A DNA stretch of 14,877 nt from Rohdeia sp044358925 (GCA_044358925.1 JBIKNC010000104.1:1-14877); one strand, 5' to 3'. Shown: positions 1-7,106, counted from the stretch's first letter. Notes: generated from the sequence alone by a model not told the origin. Numbers and translations: made by a program.

Positions 1-45
1 GCCCCTCGACGCTCTCCGCCGCGCTGCGAAACCTGAGGCTTTTTG

Positions 46-705
46 CTACGGCACCGTATTCTCAGCGGGCGCCGCACCCGTCAACTCGCGTGACAGCCCG
101 TCGAACGCACGCAGCTCCAGGCGTGCACTCGAAGTCTCGGGGTACTCGCTCGCGAGCAGCGAGAACACGTGCGCGTCGTGGTACGCGGTGCCGCACGCGC
201 CCGGACACACGCTGCGCAACAGACCCGTGTCGCGATAGCCGAGTTTGCGCGGCACGTTCAGGCTCTCGACGTTCTCGGGCTGCACGCGGATCTCGATCTT
301 GCGCACGCCGAGCAGCTCGAAGCCGACCTTCGTCAGCGCGGCCGTGGCCTCGCTCGCGTAGCCGCGGCGCGTGTGGTCGACGTGCGTCCAGTAGCCGATC
401 TCCTTCGCTCCCGGGCCGATGCGGCTGTGCAGACCCGTGCCGCCGACGATCGTCACGCCGTCCGCTAGGAACACGCCATAGGTGTGGTCGACGTCGAGTT
501 CGAACTGGCCGCGCAAGCGCCGGATCGACGCGTACTTCTCGTCGAGGCTCTGCGGCTCGAACGCAGCCCAGGCCAGGAAGCGCGCCAGGTGCTCCTTGCT
601 GCGCGCGAGGCCCGTGCGCAGGTTCTCGGCGTCCGTGTGGTCGTACGGACGCAGGACGAGCCGCGGGGTCGTGATGCGGTACGGGATTCTCGCGAGGTGC
701 TGCAT
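46..705 (-). CDS. GNAT family N-acetyltransferase (RimJ/RimL-like)
   Basis: A 219-residue protein starting at ATG 705 and ending at TAG 46. It opens with the RimJ/RimL-type strand 'TPRLVLRPY' (residues 13-21). The acetyl-CoA-binding stretch 'IGYWTHVDHTRRGYASEA' lies at about 103-120, with the R-R-G-Y-A pyrophosphate loop, and the late motif 'ENVESLNVPRKLGY' at about 144-157 is the usual N..S..V..KLG(F/Y) of this family. Such enzymes transfer an acetyl group from acetyl-CoA to a protein N-terminus, amino acid or small amine in the cytoplasm; the substrate here is unknown. The reading frame stays open upstream to about 1359, but that part is Arg/His-rich, antisense to the next gene and unlike any acetyltransferase, so I use the ATG just before the conserved start. 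About 30 residues after the domain look like an extra tail. It diverges from the thioredoxin-like gene across about 180 bp. Confidence 0.85.
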   Translation of the reverse strand: MQHLARIPYRITTPRLVLRPYDHTDAENLRTGLARSKEHLARFLAWAAFEPQSLDEKYASIRRLRGQFELDVDHTYGVFLADGVTIVGGTGLHSRIGPGAKEIGYWTHVDHTRRGYASEATAALTKVGFELLGVRKIEIRVQPENVESLNVPRKLGYRDTGLLRSVCPGACGTAYHDAHVFSLLASEYPETSSARLELRAFDGLSRELTGAAPAENTVP

Positions 706-885
706 GGTGCGGGACCTCAGTGTGGCGGGGGGGAGCGCGGGCTCCGCTCCGGAGAGCCGCGGAAGTCGCAATTCGTCCAATCGGAACGGATTCCAGTGTT
801 TGCGAACGCGCGAGTCGCGCGCTTTCGGCGAGCGTCGCGACGAACGCAACCCATGTCGCGCGGATCGGCGTAGCATCGGCCGCGC

Positions 886-1365
886 GTGGACCCAGTTCCT
901 CCTCGTGTGTTTCCCGCACCGAGCGTGCGTGTGCCGTGCCTCTTGTGCGGCGCGACGAATCGTGTGCCGATCGCTCGCCTCGACGAGCGCGCGCGTTGCG
1001 GCCACTGCAAGAGTTCGCTCGCGAACGGTGCGGTGGGGGCGTTGTCCGCCGCGCGACTCGAACGTGTCGTCGCGACCTGTGATCTGCCGCTCGTCGTGCA
1101 GATCGCCAGTGATCGTGTGCCGCAGGAGCGCCGCCGCGACGAAGCGCTGATCCACGTCGCAAGTGCACTGAAGAGCGCGGCGCTCTTCTGTCGCGTGGAC
1201 GGCGATCGCGAGCCCGCCGTGCTCGTTGCGCTCGGTGTCTCCGCGCTGCCGAGCCTCGCGCTCGCCATGGCCGGTCGCGTCGTGTCGCGGCTGTCGGGCA
1301 CGCTCGAAGCGGAGCGCTTGCACGCGTGGATCGCGCAGCACGCGTTCGACGCGCTGCACGTCTGA
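886..1365 (+). CDS. Thioredoxin-2-like protein with zinc ribbon but no CxxC active site
   Basis: A 159-residue protein from GTG 886 to TGA 1365. Residues 16-45 match the N-terminal zinc ribbon of thioredoxin 2, with two Cys pairs (C18/C21 and C38/C41) around 'ATNRVPIARLDERARCGHC'. The rest follows the thioredoxin fold: 'LPLVVQIAS' where the central strand should be, then 'RVDGDREPAVLVALGVSALPSL' with the conserved cis-proline at P122, and 'RLSGTLEAERLHAWI' as the final strand and helix. Where thioredoxin 2 has its catalytic WCxPC, this protein reads 'IASDRVPQERRR' (about 73-84), with no cysteine. It therefore cannot do dithiol-disulfide exchange in the ordinary way. It may be a binding or chaperone-like derivative; that is inference. 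GTG 886 lies just ahead of the zinc ribbon. The tandem repeat array begins inside its stop codon. Confidence 0.75.
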   Translation: MDPVPPRVFPAPSVRVPCLLCGATNRVPIARLDERARCGHCKSSLANGAVGALSAARLERVVATCDLPLVVQIASDRVPQERRRDEALIHVASALKSAALFCRVDGDREPAVLVALGVSALPSLALAMAGRVVSRLSGTLEAERLHAWIAQHAFDALHV

Positions 1366-1807
1366 GAGAGTGAGAGAGAATCGACGCTGCGCGCCGAACG
1401 TGCTCTCTCAGATGCCCATGGCCCAACCGCTTGCGCGGTTGGAGCCCGTTCGCGAGCAATGCTGCTCGCTCACTGAGAGAGTGAGAAGAAATCGACGCTG
1501 CGCGCCGGACATGCTCTCTCAGATGCCTGTGGCCCAACCGCTGGCGCGGTTGGAGCTCGTTCGCGAGCAATGCTGCTCGCTCTCTGAGAGAGTGAGGAGA
1601 AATCGTCGCTTCGCGCCGGACATGCTCTCTCAGATGCCTCTGGCCCAACCGCTGGCGCGGTTGGAGCCCGTTCGCGAGCAATGCTGCTCGCTCACTGAGA
1701 GAGTGAGAAGAAATCGACGCTGCGCGCCGGACATGCTCTCTCAGGTGCCTGTGGCCCAACCGCTGTCGCGGTTGGAGCCCGTTCGCGAGCATTTCTGCTC
1801 GCTCTCT
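1364..1807. repeat. Four 111-bp tandem repeats, each with two tetraloop hairpins
   Basis: Four head-to-tail units start at 1364, 1475, 1586 and 1697; every unit is exactly 111 bp. Each contains CCAACCGC-NNNN-GCGGTTGG (1423-1442, then every 111 bp) and GCGAGCA-NNNN-TGCTCGC (1452-1469, then every 111 bp). The stems are identical in all units, while the loops differ: TTGC, TGGC, TGGC, TGTC for the first, and ATGC three times then TTTC for the second. A longer pairing, GAGAGAG with CTCTCTC, spans the first third of each unit. The array fills the convergent gap between the thioredoxin-like gene and the small membrane protein gene. Because 111 is a multiple of 3, it stays open in some frames, but most differences between units would change the amino acid, so I read it as non-coding. 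It may serve as a two-way transcript end or an RNA/DNA structure. Confidence 0.93.
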
Positions 1808-1815
1808 GAGCGAGC
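1797..1815. terminator. Hairpin at the distal edge of the repeat array
   Basis: GCTCGCT (1797-1803) pairs perfectly with AGCGAGC (1809-1815) over a 5-base loop. It straddles the end of the fourth unit, where the expected GAGAGAG has become GAGCGAG, creating the stem. It sits right next to the stop codon (1817-1819) of the leftward gene. There is no U-tract, so an intrinsic terminator role is only a guess. Confidence 0.4.
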
Positions 1816-1816
1816 T

Positions 1817-2116
1817 TCAGAGCGCGAGCGCGACGAGCTTCACACCCGCGACCACCGCCCACGTCGCGTTCAGACACACGGCGGGCCACACACGGCGGCG
1901 CACGCACATCACGACCAGCGCCAGCGAGCCGCCGACGTTCGCCGCGGCGTAGAGCGCGCTGCCGTCGTCCAGCTCTCCCAGCGACACCGCCGCGTGCGCG
2001 CCGAGCACCGTCAGCGAACCGATCCAGCCGCTGGCGTCGATCCACCACGGCACGTGCGGTCGGTCGTCCGGCGCGTGCGCGTTCGACGCGGGTTCGTGTG
2101 ACGGCGCGGCGCTCAC
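1817..2116 (-). CDS. Small CBU_0592-type membrane protein (copy 2)
   Basis: A 99-residue protein with a hydrophilic N-terminus of about 24 residues, followed by three predicted hydrophobic segments at about 30-47, 53-71 and 76-97. 'GWIGSLTVLGAHAAVSLGELDDGSALYAAANVGGS' followed by 'RRRVWPAVCLNATWAVVA' matches the CBU_0592-like family, whose members read roughly GWIG..L.L.AY....G.......Y...N..GA, then R.AWP...LN..W. I chose GTG 2116 because it overlaps the stop of the upstream gene (GTGA, 2113-2116) and directly precedes the coherent domain; the frame continues further but encodes charged nonsense there. It is clearly a diverged paralogue of the upstream 92-residue protein. Members are uncharacterised inner-membrane proteins, sometimes fused to or beside transporters; a pairwise complex of the two copies is plausible. 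The gene is last in the operon and ends at the repeat array. Confidence 0.75.
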   Translation of the reverse strand: MSAAPSHEPASNAHAPDDRPHVPWWIDASGWIGSLTVLGAHAAVSLGELDDGSALYAAANVGGSLALVVMCVRRRVWPAVCLNATWAVVAGVKLVALAL

Positions 2117-2391
2117 GCCTCCACCCCGAGGCTCGCGAGCGTCAGCACGACCCAACCGAGTTCGAGCACGAGCGCCGGCCACGCACGCTGCATGGCGCAC
2201 TGCACACCGACGAGCAGAGCGCCGCTCACGTTCAGCACGACGTACACGAGCGAGGTGCCGCTCAGCACGTCACCGAGGCGCAGCGCGAACGCGCCGAGCA
2301 GCAGCGTCATCCCGATCCAGCCGCCCAGTCGGATGCGACGAGCGAGGTCCGAGTCGGACTCGGTCGCGTCGCTCTCGCTCGCGGCGCTCAT
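2113..2391 (-). CDS. Small CBU_0592-type membrane protein (copy 1)
   Basis: A 92-residue protein with an acidic, Ser-rich N-terminus (residues 1-15), then 'LGGWIGMTLLLGAFALRLGDVLSGTSLVYVVLNVSGALLVG' and 'QRAWPALVLELGWVVLTLASL'. This gives three hydrophobic segments at about 23-40, 48-66 and 70-88, in the CBU_0592-like pattern. The start, ATG 2391, overlaps the stop of the homocysteine methyltransferase gene (ATGA, 2388-2391), and its own stop overlaps the next gene's GTG, so the three are very probably translationally coupled. The GWIG, G-x-S-x-x-Y, N-x-x-G and WP elements are shared with the downstream copy, showing a tandem duplication. The function is unknown. The link to a methionine-related enzyme could hint at transport of a sulfur metabolite, but that rests only on position. 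Confidence 0.8.
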   Translation of the reverse strand: MSAASESDATESDSDLARRIRLGGWIGMTLLLGAFALRLGDVLSGTSLVYVVLNVSGALLVGVQCAMQRAWPALVLELGWVVLTLASLGVEA

Positions 2392-3371
2392 GCTTCTTCG
2401 CTCTCCTCCAACGCCAGGTCGATCTCTTCGCCGGCCTCTCCACCGGCCTCCTCGCCGAATTCCGCCCACGGTCGGGCACGCCCGAGAGCGTCCGCGAGCG
2501 CCGCGATGTGCCGCGGGCTCGTGCCGCAGCAGCCGCCGACCGCCGACAGCTCGTGGCGCCGCACCCAGGCCGCCAACGTCTCGCCGAACTCGTGCGGCGC
2601 GACCGGGTACGACGCGTGGTCGCGCGGATCCGTCGGCAGTCCGGCGGTCGGCAGCGCGGCAAGAGGTCCGTGGTGGTGGCGGCGCAATTCGGCCACGTGC
2701 ACTTCGCTGTCCGCCGGCCCGCGACCGCAGTTGAGTCCGACGAGGAGCGGGTGCGCAGCCCGCGCCCACGTCGCGAACTCGGCCAACGTCGCGCCGTCGG
2801 CCAGTCGCCCCTGCGGCGAGACGACGACCGACACCGCCACGTCGCGACCGCGTTCGCGCGCGAGGGGAGCCAGCGCGTCGAACACCGCCGCGATGTGATC
2901 GAGGCGCGTCATGGTCTCGAGCACGAGCCCGTCGACACCCGCCGCGAGCAACCAACGCGCGAGTTGCGCCACGTCGCGCGCGCGCTCCTGGGCACTGGTC
3001 GTGTTCGGCGTCGCGCCCGGCCCGATCGCACCGAAGACACGCACGTCGGGCACGTCGGCGCGCCACGCGTCCGCCGCGTCGAGCGCCGCTCGCGCCGCCG
3101 CCCGCGCAAGTTCTTCGGCGCGGCTCGCGAGGCCGTTGCGCTCGAGATCACCCGGCGTCGCGAGGAAGGTGTTCGTGCGCAACCACTGCGCTCCCGCGTC
3201 GAGATAACTCTCGTGGACGGCGCGCACCTGCTCCGGTCGTGTGAGCGAAAGCGCCGTCGGCCCCGCACCCAGCATGTCGCGCTGCGGATGGAAGCCGCTC
3301 GTCATCAACTGCGTGCCCAGTGCTCCGTCGAACAAGCGCACGCCGCGCGTCAGATCCGCTGCAAGACTCAT
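2388..3371 (-). CDS. Homocysteine S-methyltransferase family protein
   Basis: A 327-residue cytoplasmic enzyme from ATG 3371 to TGA 2388, the usual length for a stand-alone homocysteine S-methyltransferase (Pfam S-methyl_trans). It begins with 'LFDGALGTQL' (13-22), has 'RTNTF' at about 65-69 and 'LETMT' at about 151-155, and keeps all three zinc ligands: C215 in 'GLNCGRGP' and C281/C282 in 'GGCCGTSPRHI'. The zinc activates the homocysteine thiol for methyl transfer to give methionine. The cobalamin and folate domains of full MetH are absent, so the methyl donor may be S-methylmethionine or S-adenosylmethionine, or another protein may supply the methyl group. An acidic tail of about 25 residues follows the domain. 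An AGGA lies 7 bases before the start. It follows the Smr gene by 17 bases and overlaps the next gene by 4. The MmuM and MetH assignments cannot be told apart by eye. Confidence 0.88.
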   Translation of the reverse strand: MSLAADLTRGVRLFDGALGTQLMTSGFHPQRDMLGAGPTALSLTRPEQVRAVHESYLDAGAQWLRTNTFLATPGDLERNGLASRAEELARAAARAALDAADAWRADVPDVRVFGAIGPGATPNTTSAQERARDVAQLARWLLAAGVDGLVLETMTRLDHIAAVFDALAPLARERGRDVAVSVVVSPQGRLADGATLAEFATWARAAHPLLVGLNCGRGPADSEVHVAELRRHHHGPLAALPTAGLPTDPRDHASYPVAPHEFGETLAAWVRRHELSAVGGCCGTSPRHIAALADALGRARPWAEFGEEAGGEAGEEIDLALEESEEA

Positions 3372-3378
3372 GGGCGCA

Positions 3379-3382
3379 TCCT
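3379..3382 (-). promoter_or_regulatory. Ribosome binding site for the homocysteine methyltransferase gene
   Basis: AGGA on the minus strand, 7 bases before ATG 3371, supports that start. Most other starts in the window lack a clear Shine-Dalgarno sequence. Confidence 0.5.
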
Positions 3383-3388
3383 ACGTCT

Positions 3389-3706
3389 TCAGCTCTTCGC
3401 GAGCGCGAGCACGAGCACCCCGCCCTTCGCCGCACGTTCGAAGCCGATGACGCCGCGCGCCCGCGCATCGGCGCTGCGCGTCCACTCCTCGACCTGCGAG
3501 CGCAGCACCGCCGCGCCTGTGCCGTTGCTCGCGCCGCGGCCCGTCACGACGCGCAACGAAGCGCGCCGCTGCACACGCGCACGATGGACGGCGCGCGCGA
3601 CGGCGGCCAGTGCGTCGCTCGGGCGCAGACCGTGCAGGTCGATCTCGAGCGGCGGATCGTCGTCGTCCTCGTCCGCTGCGCCGCGCCCGGTCGTTCGACG
3701 CGCCAC
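3389..3706 (-). CDS. Smr-domain protein
   Basis: About 105 residues, essentially one Smr domain. An acidic linker (ADEDDDD, 11-17) precedes 'LEIDLHGLRPSDAL' (20-33), the LDxHGL hallmark. 'LRVVTGRGASNGTGAAVL' (51-68) holds the TGRG/HGxG hallmark and 'GGVLVLAL' is the closing strand. Stand-alone Smr proteins, like the Smr tails of MutS2 and of some RNA-processing proteins, bind and often nick nucleic acid; several are RNA endonucleases acting in ribosome rescue. The exact substrate here is unknown. The start is uncertain: GTG 3706 lies 5 bases after the FKBP stop codon and gives the shortest complete domain, while a CTG overlapping that stop is also possible. The frame is open further upstream, but that part is antisense or overlaps the FKBP gene. 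It sits between the FKBP and homocysteine methyltransferase genes in one operon. Confidence 0.8.
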   Translation of the reverse strand: MARRTTGRGAADEDDDDPPLEIDLHGLRPSDALAAVARAVHRARVQRRASLRVVTGRGASNGTGAAVLRSQVEEWTRSADARARGVIGFERAAKGGVLVLALAKS

Positions 3707-3711
3707 GAGGA

Positions 3712-4188
3712 TCAGCCGCCGCTCGGCGCGGGGGGCACGACGTCGAGCAGCTCGACCGTCACGACGATCGTCGCGTCCTCCGGCACGACGCCCGGCACAC
3801 CGGCGCTGCCGAACGCGAGTTCGGGCGGGATGCGCATCGTGCGCCGGCCCTTGTGCTTCATGCCGAGGAGTCCGTCCTCGACACCGCTGGGGAGGCCGCT
3901 CTCCTCTCCGACGACGAATCGGAGCGGCTGGCCGCGTTCGCGCGACGAGTCGACGACCGTGCCGTCCTCCAGCGCGATCTCGTAGTGCATCTCGACGCTC
4001 GCACCTGCGACGACGAGTGCCTGGTCGTCGGCGAGCGGCACCGTCAGATCCTTGATCCACACGCCGCTCGGCGTGGTGAAGGGCGTGTAGTCCGGCGGTC
4101 GCGGCGGCCCGAACAGCGCACACGCCCCGAGTGTCGCGGCGATCGCGAACGCGAGACCGCCGAACGTACGTCTGGTGAGGAGCTGCAT
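3712..4188 (-). CDS. FKBP-type peptidyl-prolyl isomerase, exported lipoprotein with a Tat-like signal
   Basis: A 158-residue protein from ATG 4188. The N-terminus 'TRRTFGGLAFAIAATLGAC' (5-23) carries a twin-arginine-like TRRTFG followed by a hydrophobic stretch and a lipobox-like LGAC with C23 as the lipidated residue. A short linker leads to the FKBP domain at about 57-150. Its landmarks are 'VEMHYEIALEDGTVVDSS' (65-82), 'FVVGE' (91-95), 'SGVEDGLLGMKHKGRRTMRIPPELAFGSAG' (split at about 101-130) and the final strand 'IVVTVELLDV'. These enzymes speed cis-trans isomerisation of prolyl bonds and help fold exported proteins at the membrane. The start was chosen for its signal sequence; the frame extends to 4383 but encodes Arg-rich antisense-like sequence. 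It is first in a five-gene leftward operon and diverges from the 905-residue membrane protein gene across about 200 bp. No clear Shine-Dalgarno was seen. Confidence 0.9.
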   Translation of the reverse strand: MQLLTRRTFGGLAFAIAATLGACALFGPPRPPDYTPFTTPSGVWIKDLTVPLADDQALVVAGASVEMHYEIALEDGTVVDSSRERGQPLRFVVGEESGLPSGVEDGLLGMKHKGRRTMRIPPELAFGSAGVPGVVPEDATIVVTVELLDVVPPAPSGG

Positions 4189-4388
4189 GGTCGTCGCCAC
4201 GTCGGTCGATGGTCCCTTGTCGTTCGGTGGTCGAGTGGTTCGCCGGCGCTTTCGGCGGGTGGATCGGCGGCCCGCCCTCGGGCACCCGCGCGAGCGCCGC
4301 CGCTTGGGTCGTCGGCCGCACGAGCGAGATACCATACGGACGCGCCGAACTCTCCGCCGACCAACTCCCGCCGCCGCTCCCAATCACG

Positions 4389-7106
4389 ATGTCCGACGTG
4401 CGCTCCGCGGCCCCGACTTCTCGGCTCGTCGCCCTGTTCGCCGTTTCCTGCGGCCTGTTGATGCTGCAGGTCGCGCTGACGAAGGTCTTCTCGGTGGTGC
4501 TCTGGTACCACTTCGGATTCCTCGTCATCTCGATCGCCCTGCTCGGCTTCGCGACGAGCGGGGTCTGGCTCGCCCAGCGCCCGCAGTGGCTCGACGAACG
4601 CGGCGCCGCGCGCCTGTGGCGACCGGCGGCCATCGCGGCCTTCGCGATCGTCGCGAGCCTGTGGCTCGTCGTGCACACGCAGGTCGATGCGATGTACCTC
4701 GTGCGCGACCGCAACGAGGGCGCGCTGTTCTTCCTGATCGGCGTCCTCCTCGTGCCGTTCTTCTTCCTCGGCCTCGCGGTGAGCGCGACGCTGACCGTGC
4801 ACCGCGCCGAAGCGGGCCGTGTGTACGCGGCGAACCTGCTCGGCTCGGGCGCGGGCTGCGGAGTGGCGGTCGTGCTCTTCGACGCGCTGCACCTGTCGGC
4901 CACGGACGTGGCCATCGCGAGCGGCGCCCTCGTCGCCCTCGGCGCGCTTCTGTTCGCGCTGCGCGTTTCGCTCTCGGGCTCCGTCGTCAGCGCGGCGATC
5001 GTGGCCCTGTTCGGTGTGCTCGCCGCGTTCCCACAGGAGCGCGCGGACGCGTTCCAACTCGTGCCGCCGGAGAGCAAACCGCTGGCGCGCGTCGTCGAGT
5101 GGATCGAGCAGAACCCGCCGTCGATCGTGCGCTTCAAGGACGGGCGCGAGGTCGCCATCTACGGCGGCTACGAGCCGACCGAGAACCCCGACGTGATGCG
5201 CTCGCGCGACGTGCGCGGCGGCTGGGTCGAAGCGAATCCGGAGGTCGACCTCGTCCCGCAACCGCCGCACGGCCTCGCGCGTCCGGCCGACCTCGACGAG
5301 CTGTCGTGGCGCGAGTGGACGTCGCTGTCGCGCGTCGACGTGTTCCCGTGGCCGCACACCTACGGACCGTGGGGTCTGTGGGGGCTGTCGAAGAGCTACA
5401 CGGGCCCGCAGCCGCGCCAGGTCGGCATCACGATCGACACGTGGGCGATGACCAACGTGCTCGAGTGGGACCGCAGCGCCGGTCCGCCGCCCGAAGTCGT
5501 CGAGTGGTTGCCCGCGGGCCTCGTGCACCGCTTGAAGAGCGACCACGACGTGCTGTGCATCGGCGCGGGCGGCGGCATGGACCTGCTCACCGCGAAGCGC
5601 TTCGGTGCGAAGCGCATCGTCGGCGTCGAGATCAACCCCAGCGTCGTGAAGGGCGTGCGCGAAGTGGCCCTCGACTTCCAAGGGCGCCTGTACGACTGGG
5701 ACGGCGAGGGCCAGGTCGAGATCCACGTCGCCGAAGGGCGCCACTGGCTCGAGCGCGACAAGGCCACGTACGACGTCGTGCAACTCTCCGGCGTCGACAC
5801 CGCCTCGACGACGCAGGCCGGCGCCTTCAGCCTCTCCGAGAACTTCCTCTACACGATCGAGGCCTTCCGCACCTACCTCGACAAGACGAACGACGGCGGC
5901 TTCGTGACGCTGACGCGCTGGCTGGTGCCGGACCGCTTCGGCAATCCGCGCGAGACGCTGCGTTTGTTCGTGCTGGCGTACGACGCGCTCGCAGACCTCG
6001 GCGCCGTCGACCCGCGACAGAACATCTACCTGCTCGAGAGCCAGGGCTTCTCCGTCATCATCTTCGGCCGCACGCCGTTCACCGACGAGCAGGTCGCGAC
6101 ACTCGACGCCGAGTGCGCGCGCATGGGCTTCAATGCGCTGCACCATCCGCGCCGACCGACGCCGTACGCCCACACCGACGCGAGCGGCGCGACGATCCAA
6201 GCCAACCGCTTCGACGAGTACGCCGCGGCTCCCGACAAGGCCGCGTGGCTGGCCGCGTTCCCGTACGACGTCGCCGCGCCGACCGACGATCGTCCGTTCT
6301 TCTTCGAGACGTCGCGCTTCGACCTCGACCTCTTCACGTCTCGCGACGCGTTCTTCAACGTGCTCGGCGGCCTGACGTCGCACGCGATCCTCGCGCTGCT
6401 CTTGTTGATCGCCGCGGCCGTCTCGTGGCTGTTCGTGATCGGGCCGCTGTTGCGCCTGCGCCACCAGGCCACGACGGGCCGGCGCGTGCCGCTGCCCGCG
6501 GTGCTCTTCTACTTCGGCGGACTCGGCCTGGGTTTCATCCTGGTCGAGGTCGTCATGGCGCAGAAGTTCGTGCTGTTCCTCGGCAACCCGCTCTACTCGC
6601 TGGCGGTCGTGCTGTTCAGCGTGCTCGTCTTCAGCGGCATCGGCAGCGCGCTGTCGAGCCGCGTCAAACGCCCGCAAGTCGCACTCGGCTTCGTCATCGC
6701 ACTCGCCGCGGTCTACCCGCTGCTGCTCGATCCGATCTTCGAAGCCGCGCTGCCGCTCTCCGACCCGCTGCGCATCGCGATCAGCGTGCTGCTGCTCGCG
6801 CCGCTCGCGCTGTTCATGGGCATGCCCTTCGCGCTCGGCCTCGCGCGTCTCGCCGACGCCGACGCGCGTGCGACCGCCTGGGCCTGGGGCGTCAATGGCT
6901 ACACGTCGGTCGTCGGCAGCATCCTGACCGTCGTGATCTCGATCGCCGCCGGCTTCACGTTCGTCGTGTGGACGGGCGCCGCCGTGTACGCGGTCGCGCT
7001 CGTGGCGAGCTTCTTCCTCGGCAAGCCGCGCCCCGCGGCGCCGGTGGACGAAGAGCCCTCCGTGCCGTGGCGCGACCCGGCTGCGTTCGCGGATCCGGTC
7101 GCTTGA
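4389..7106 (+). CDS. Polytopic membrane protein with a central spermidine-synthase-like domain
   Basis: A 905-residue protein from ATG 4389 to TGA 7106. About seven hydrophobic segments occupy residues 13-213. A large soluble part (about 214-660) follows, then about seven more segments at 662-877. The soluble part has a class I methyltransferase-type Rossmann fold: glycine loop 'VLCIGAGGGMDLL' (388-400), acidic strand end 'GVEINP' (412-417), and 'SGVDTAS...FSLSENFLYTIEAFRTYL' (467-497), like the region after the nucleotide site in spermidine synthases. The catalytic Asp-rich motif of true spermidine synthases is not clear, so polyamine synthesis should not be assumed. The C-terminal block ('GVNGYTSVVGSILTVV', about 834-849) is typical of the long spermidine-synthase-like membrane proteins of environmental bacteria. 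The frame opens at 4209, but residues before the ATG look non-coding. No Shine-Dalgarno is evident. It is monocistronic, divergent from the FKBP operon and convergent with the DUF4139-like gene. Confidence 0.85.
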   Translation: MSDVRSAAPTSRLVALFAVSCGLLMLQVALTKVFSVVLWYHFGFLVISIALLGFATSGVWLAQRPQWLDERGAARLWRPAAIAAFAIVASLWLVVHTQVDAMYLVRDRNEGALFFLIGVLLVPFFFLGLAVSATLTVHRAEAGRVYAANLLGSGAGCGVAVVLFDALHLSATDVAIASGALVALGALLFALRVSLSGSVVSAAIVALFGVLAAFPQERADAFQLVPPESKPLARVVEWIEQNPPSIVRFKDGREVAIYGGYEPTENPDVMRSRDVRGGWVEANPEVDLVPQPPHGLARPADLDELSWREWTSLSRVDVFPWPHTYGPWGLWGLSKSYTGPQPRQVGITIDTWAMTNVLEWDRSAGPPPEVVEWLPAGLVHRLKSDHDVLCIGAGGGMDLLTAKRFGAKRIVGVEINPSVVKGVREVALDFQGRLYDWDGEGQVEIHVAEGRHWLERDKATYDVVQLSGVDTASTTQAGAFSLSENFLYTIEAFRTYLDKTNDGGFVTLTRWLVPDRFGNPRETLRLFVLAYDALADLGAVDPRQNIYLLESQGFSVIIFGRTPFTDEQVATLDAECARMGFNALHHPRRPTPYAHTDASGATIQANRFDEYAAAPDKAAWLAAFPYDVAAPTDDRPFFFETSRFDLDLFTSRDAFFNVLGGLTSHAILALLLLIAAAVSWLFVIGPLLRLRHQATTGRRVPLPAVLFYFGGLGLGFILVEVVMAQKFVLFLGNPLYSLAVVLFSVLVFSGIGSALSSRVKRPQVALGFVIALAAVYPLLLDPIFEAALPLSDPLRIAISVLLLAPLALFMGMPFALGLARLADADARATAWAWGVNGYTSVVGSILTVVISIAAGFTFVVWTGAAVYAVALVASFFLGKPRPAAPVDEEPSVPWRDPAAFADPVA

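Noticed and set aside
1364..1807. CRISPR array
   Set aside because: The units are contiguous 111-bp copies with no unique spacers and no cas genes nearby.
1226..2101. Protein with four 37-residue repeats encoded by the 111-bp array
   Set aside because: Most unit differences change the amino acid, the frame begins inside the thioredoxin-like gene and continues antisense to the small membrane protein, and the hairpin stems explain what is conserved.
2388..3371. Naming the gene metH
   Set aside because: Only the homocysteine-binding domain is present; the folate, cobalamin and reactivation domains are missing.
4304..4335. Promoter TTGGGT - 20 bases - TACCAT before the membrane protein gene
   Set aside because: Spacing is long and both boxes match poorly; similar matches are expected by chance.
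4389..7106. Naming the gene speE
   Set aside because: The membrane blocks and the unclear catalytic Asp motif make true spermidine synthase activity unsupported.
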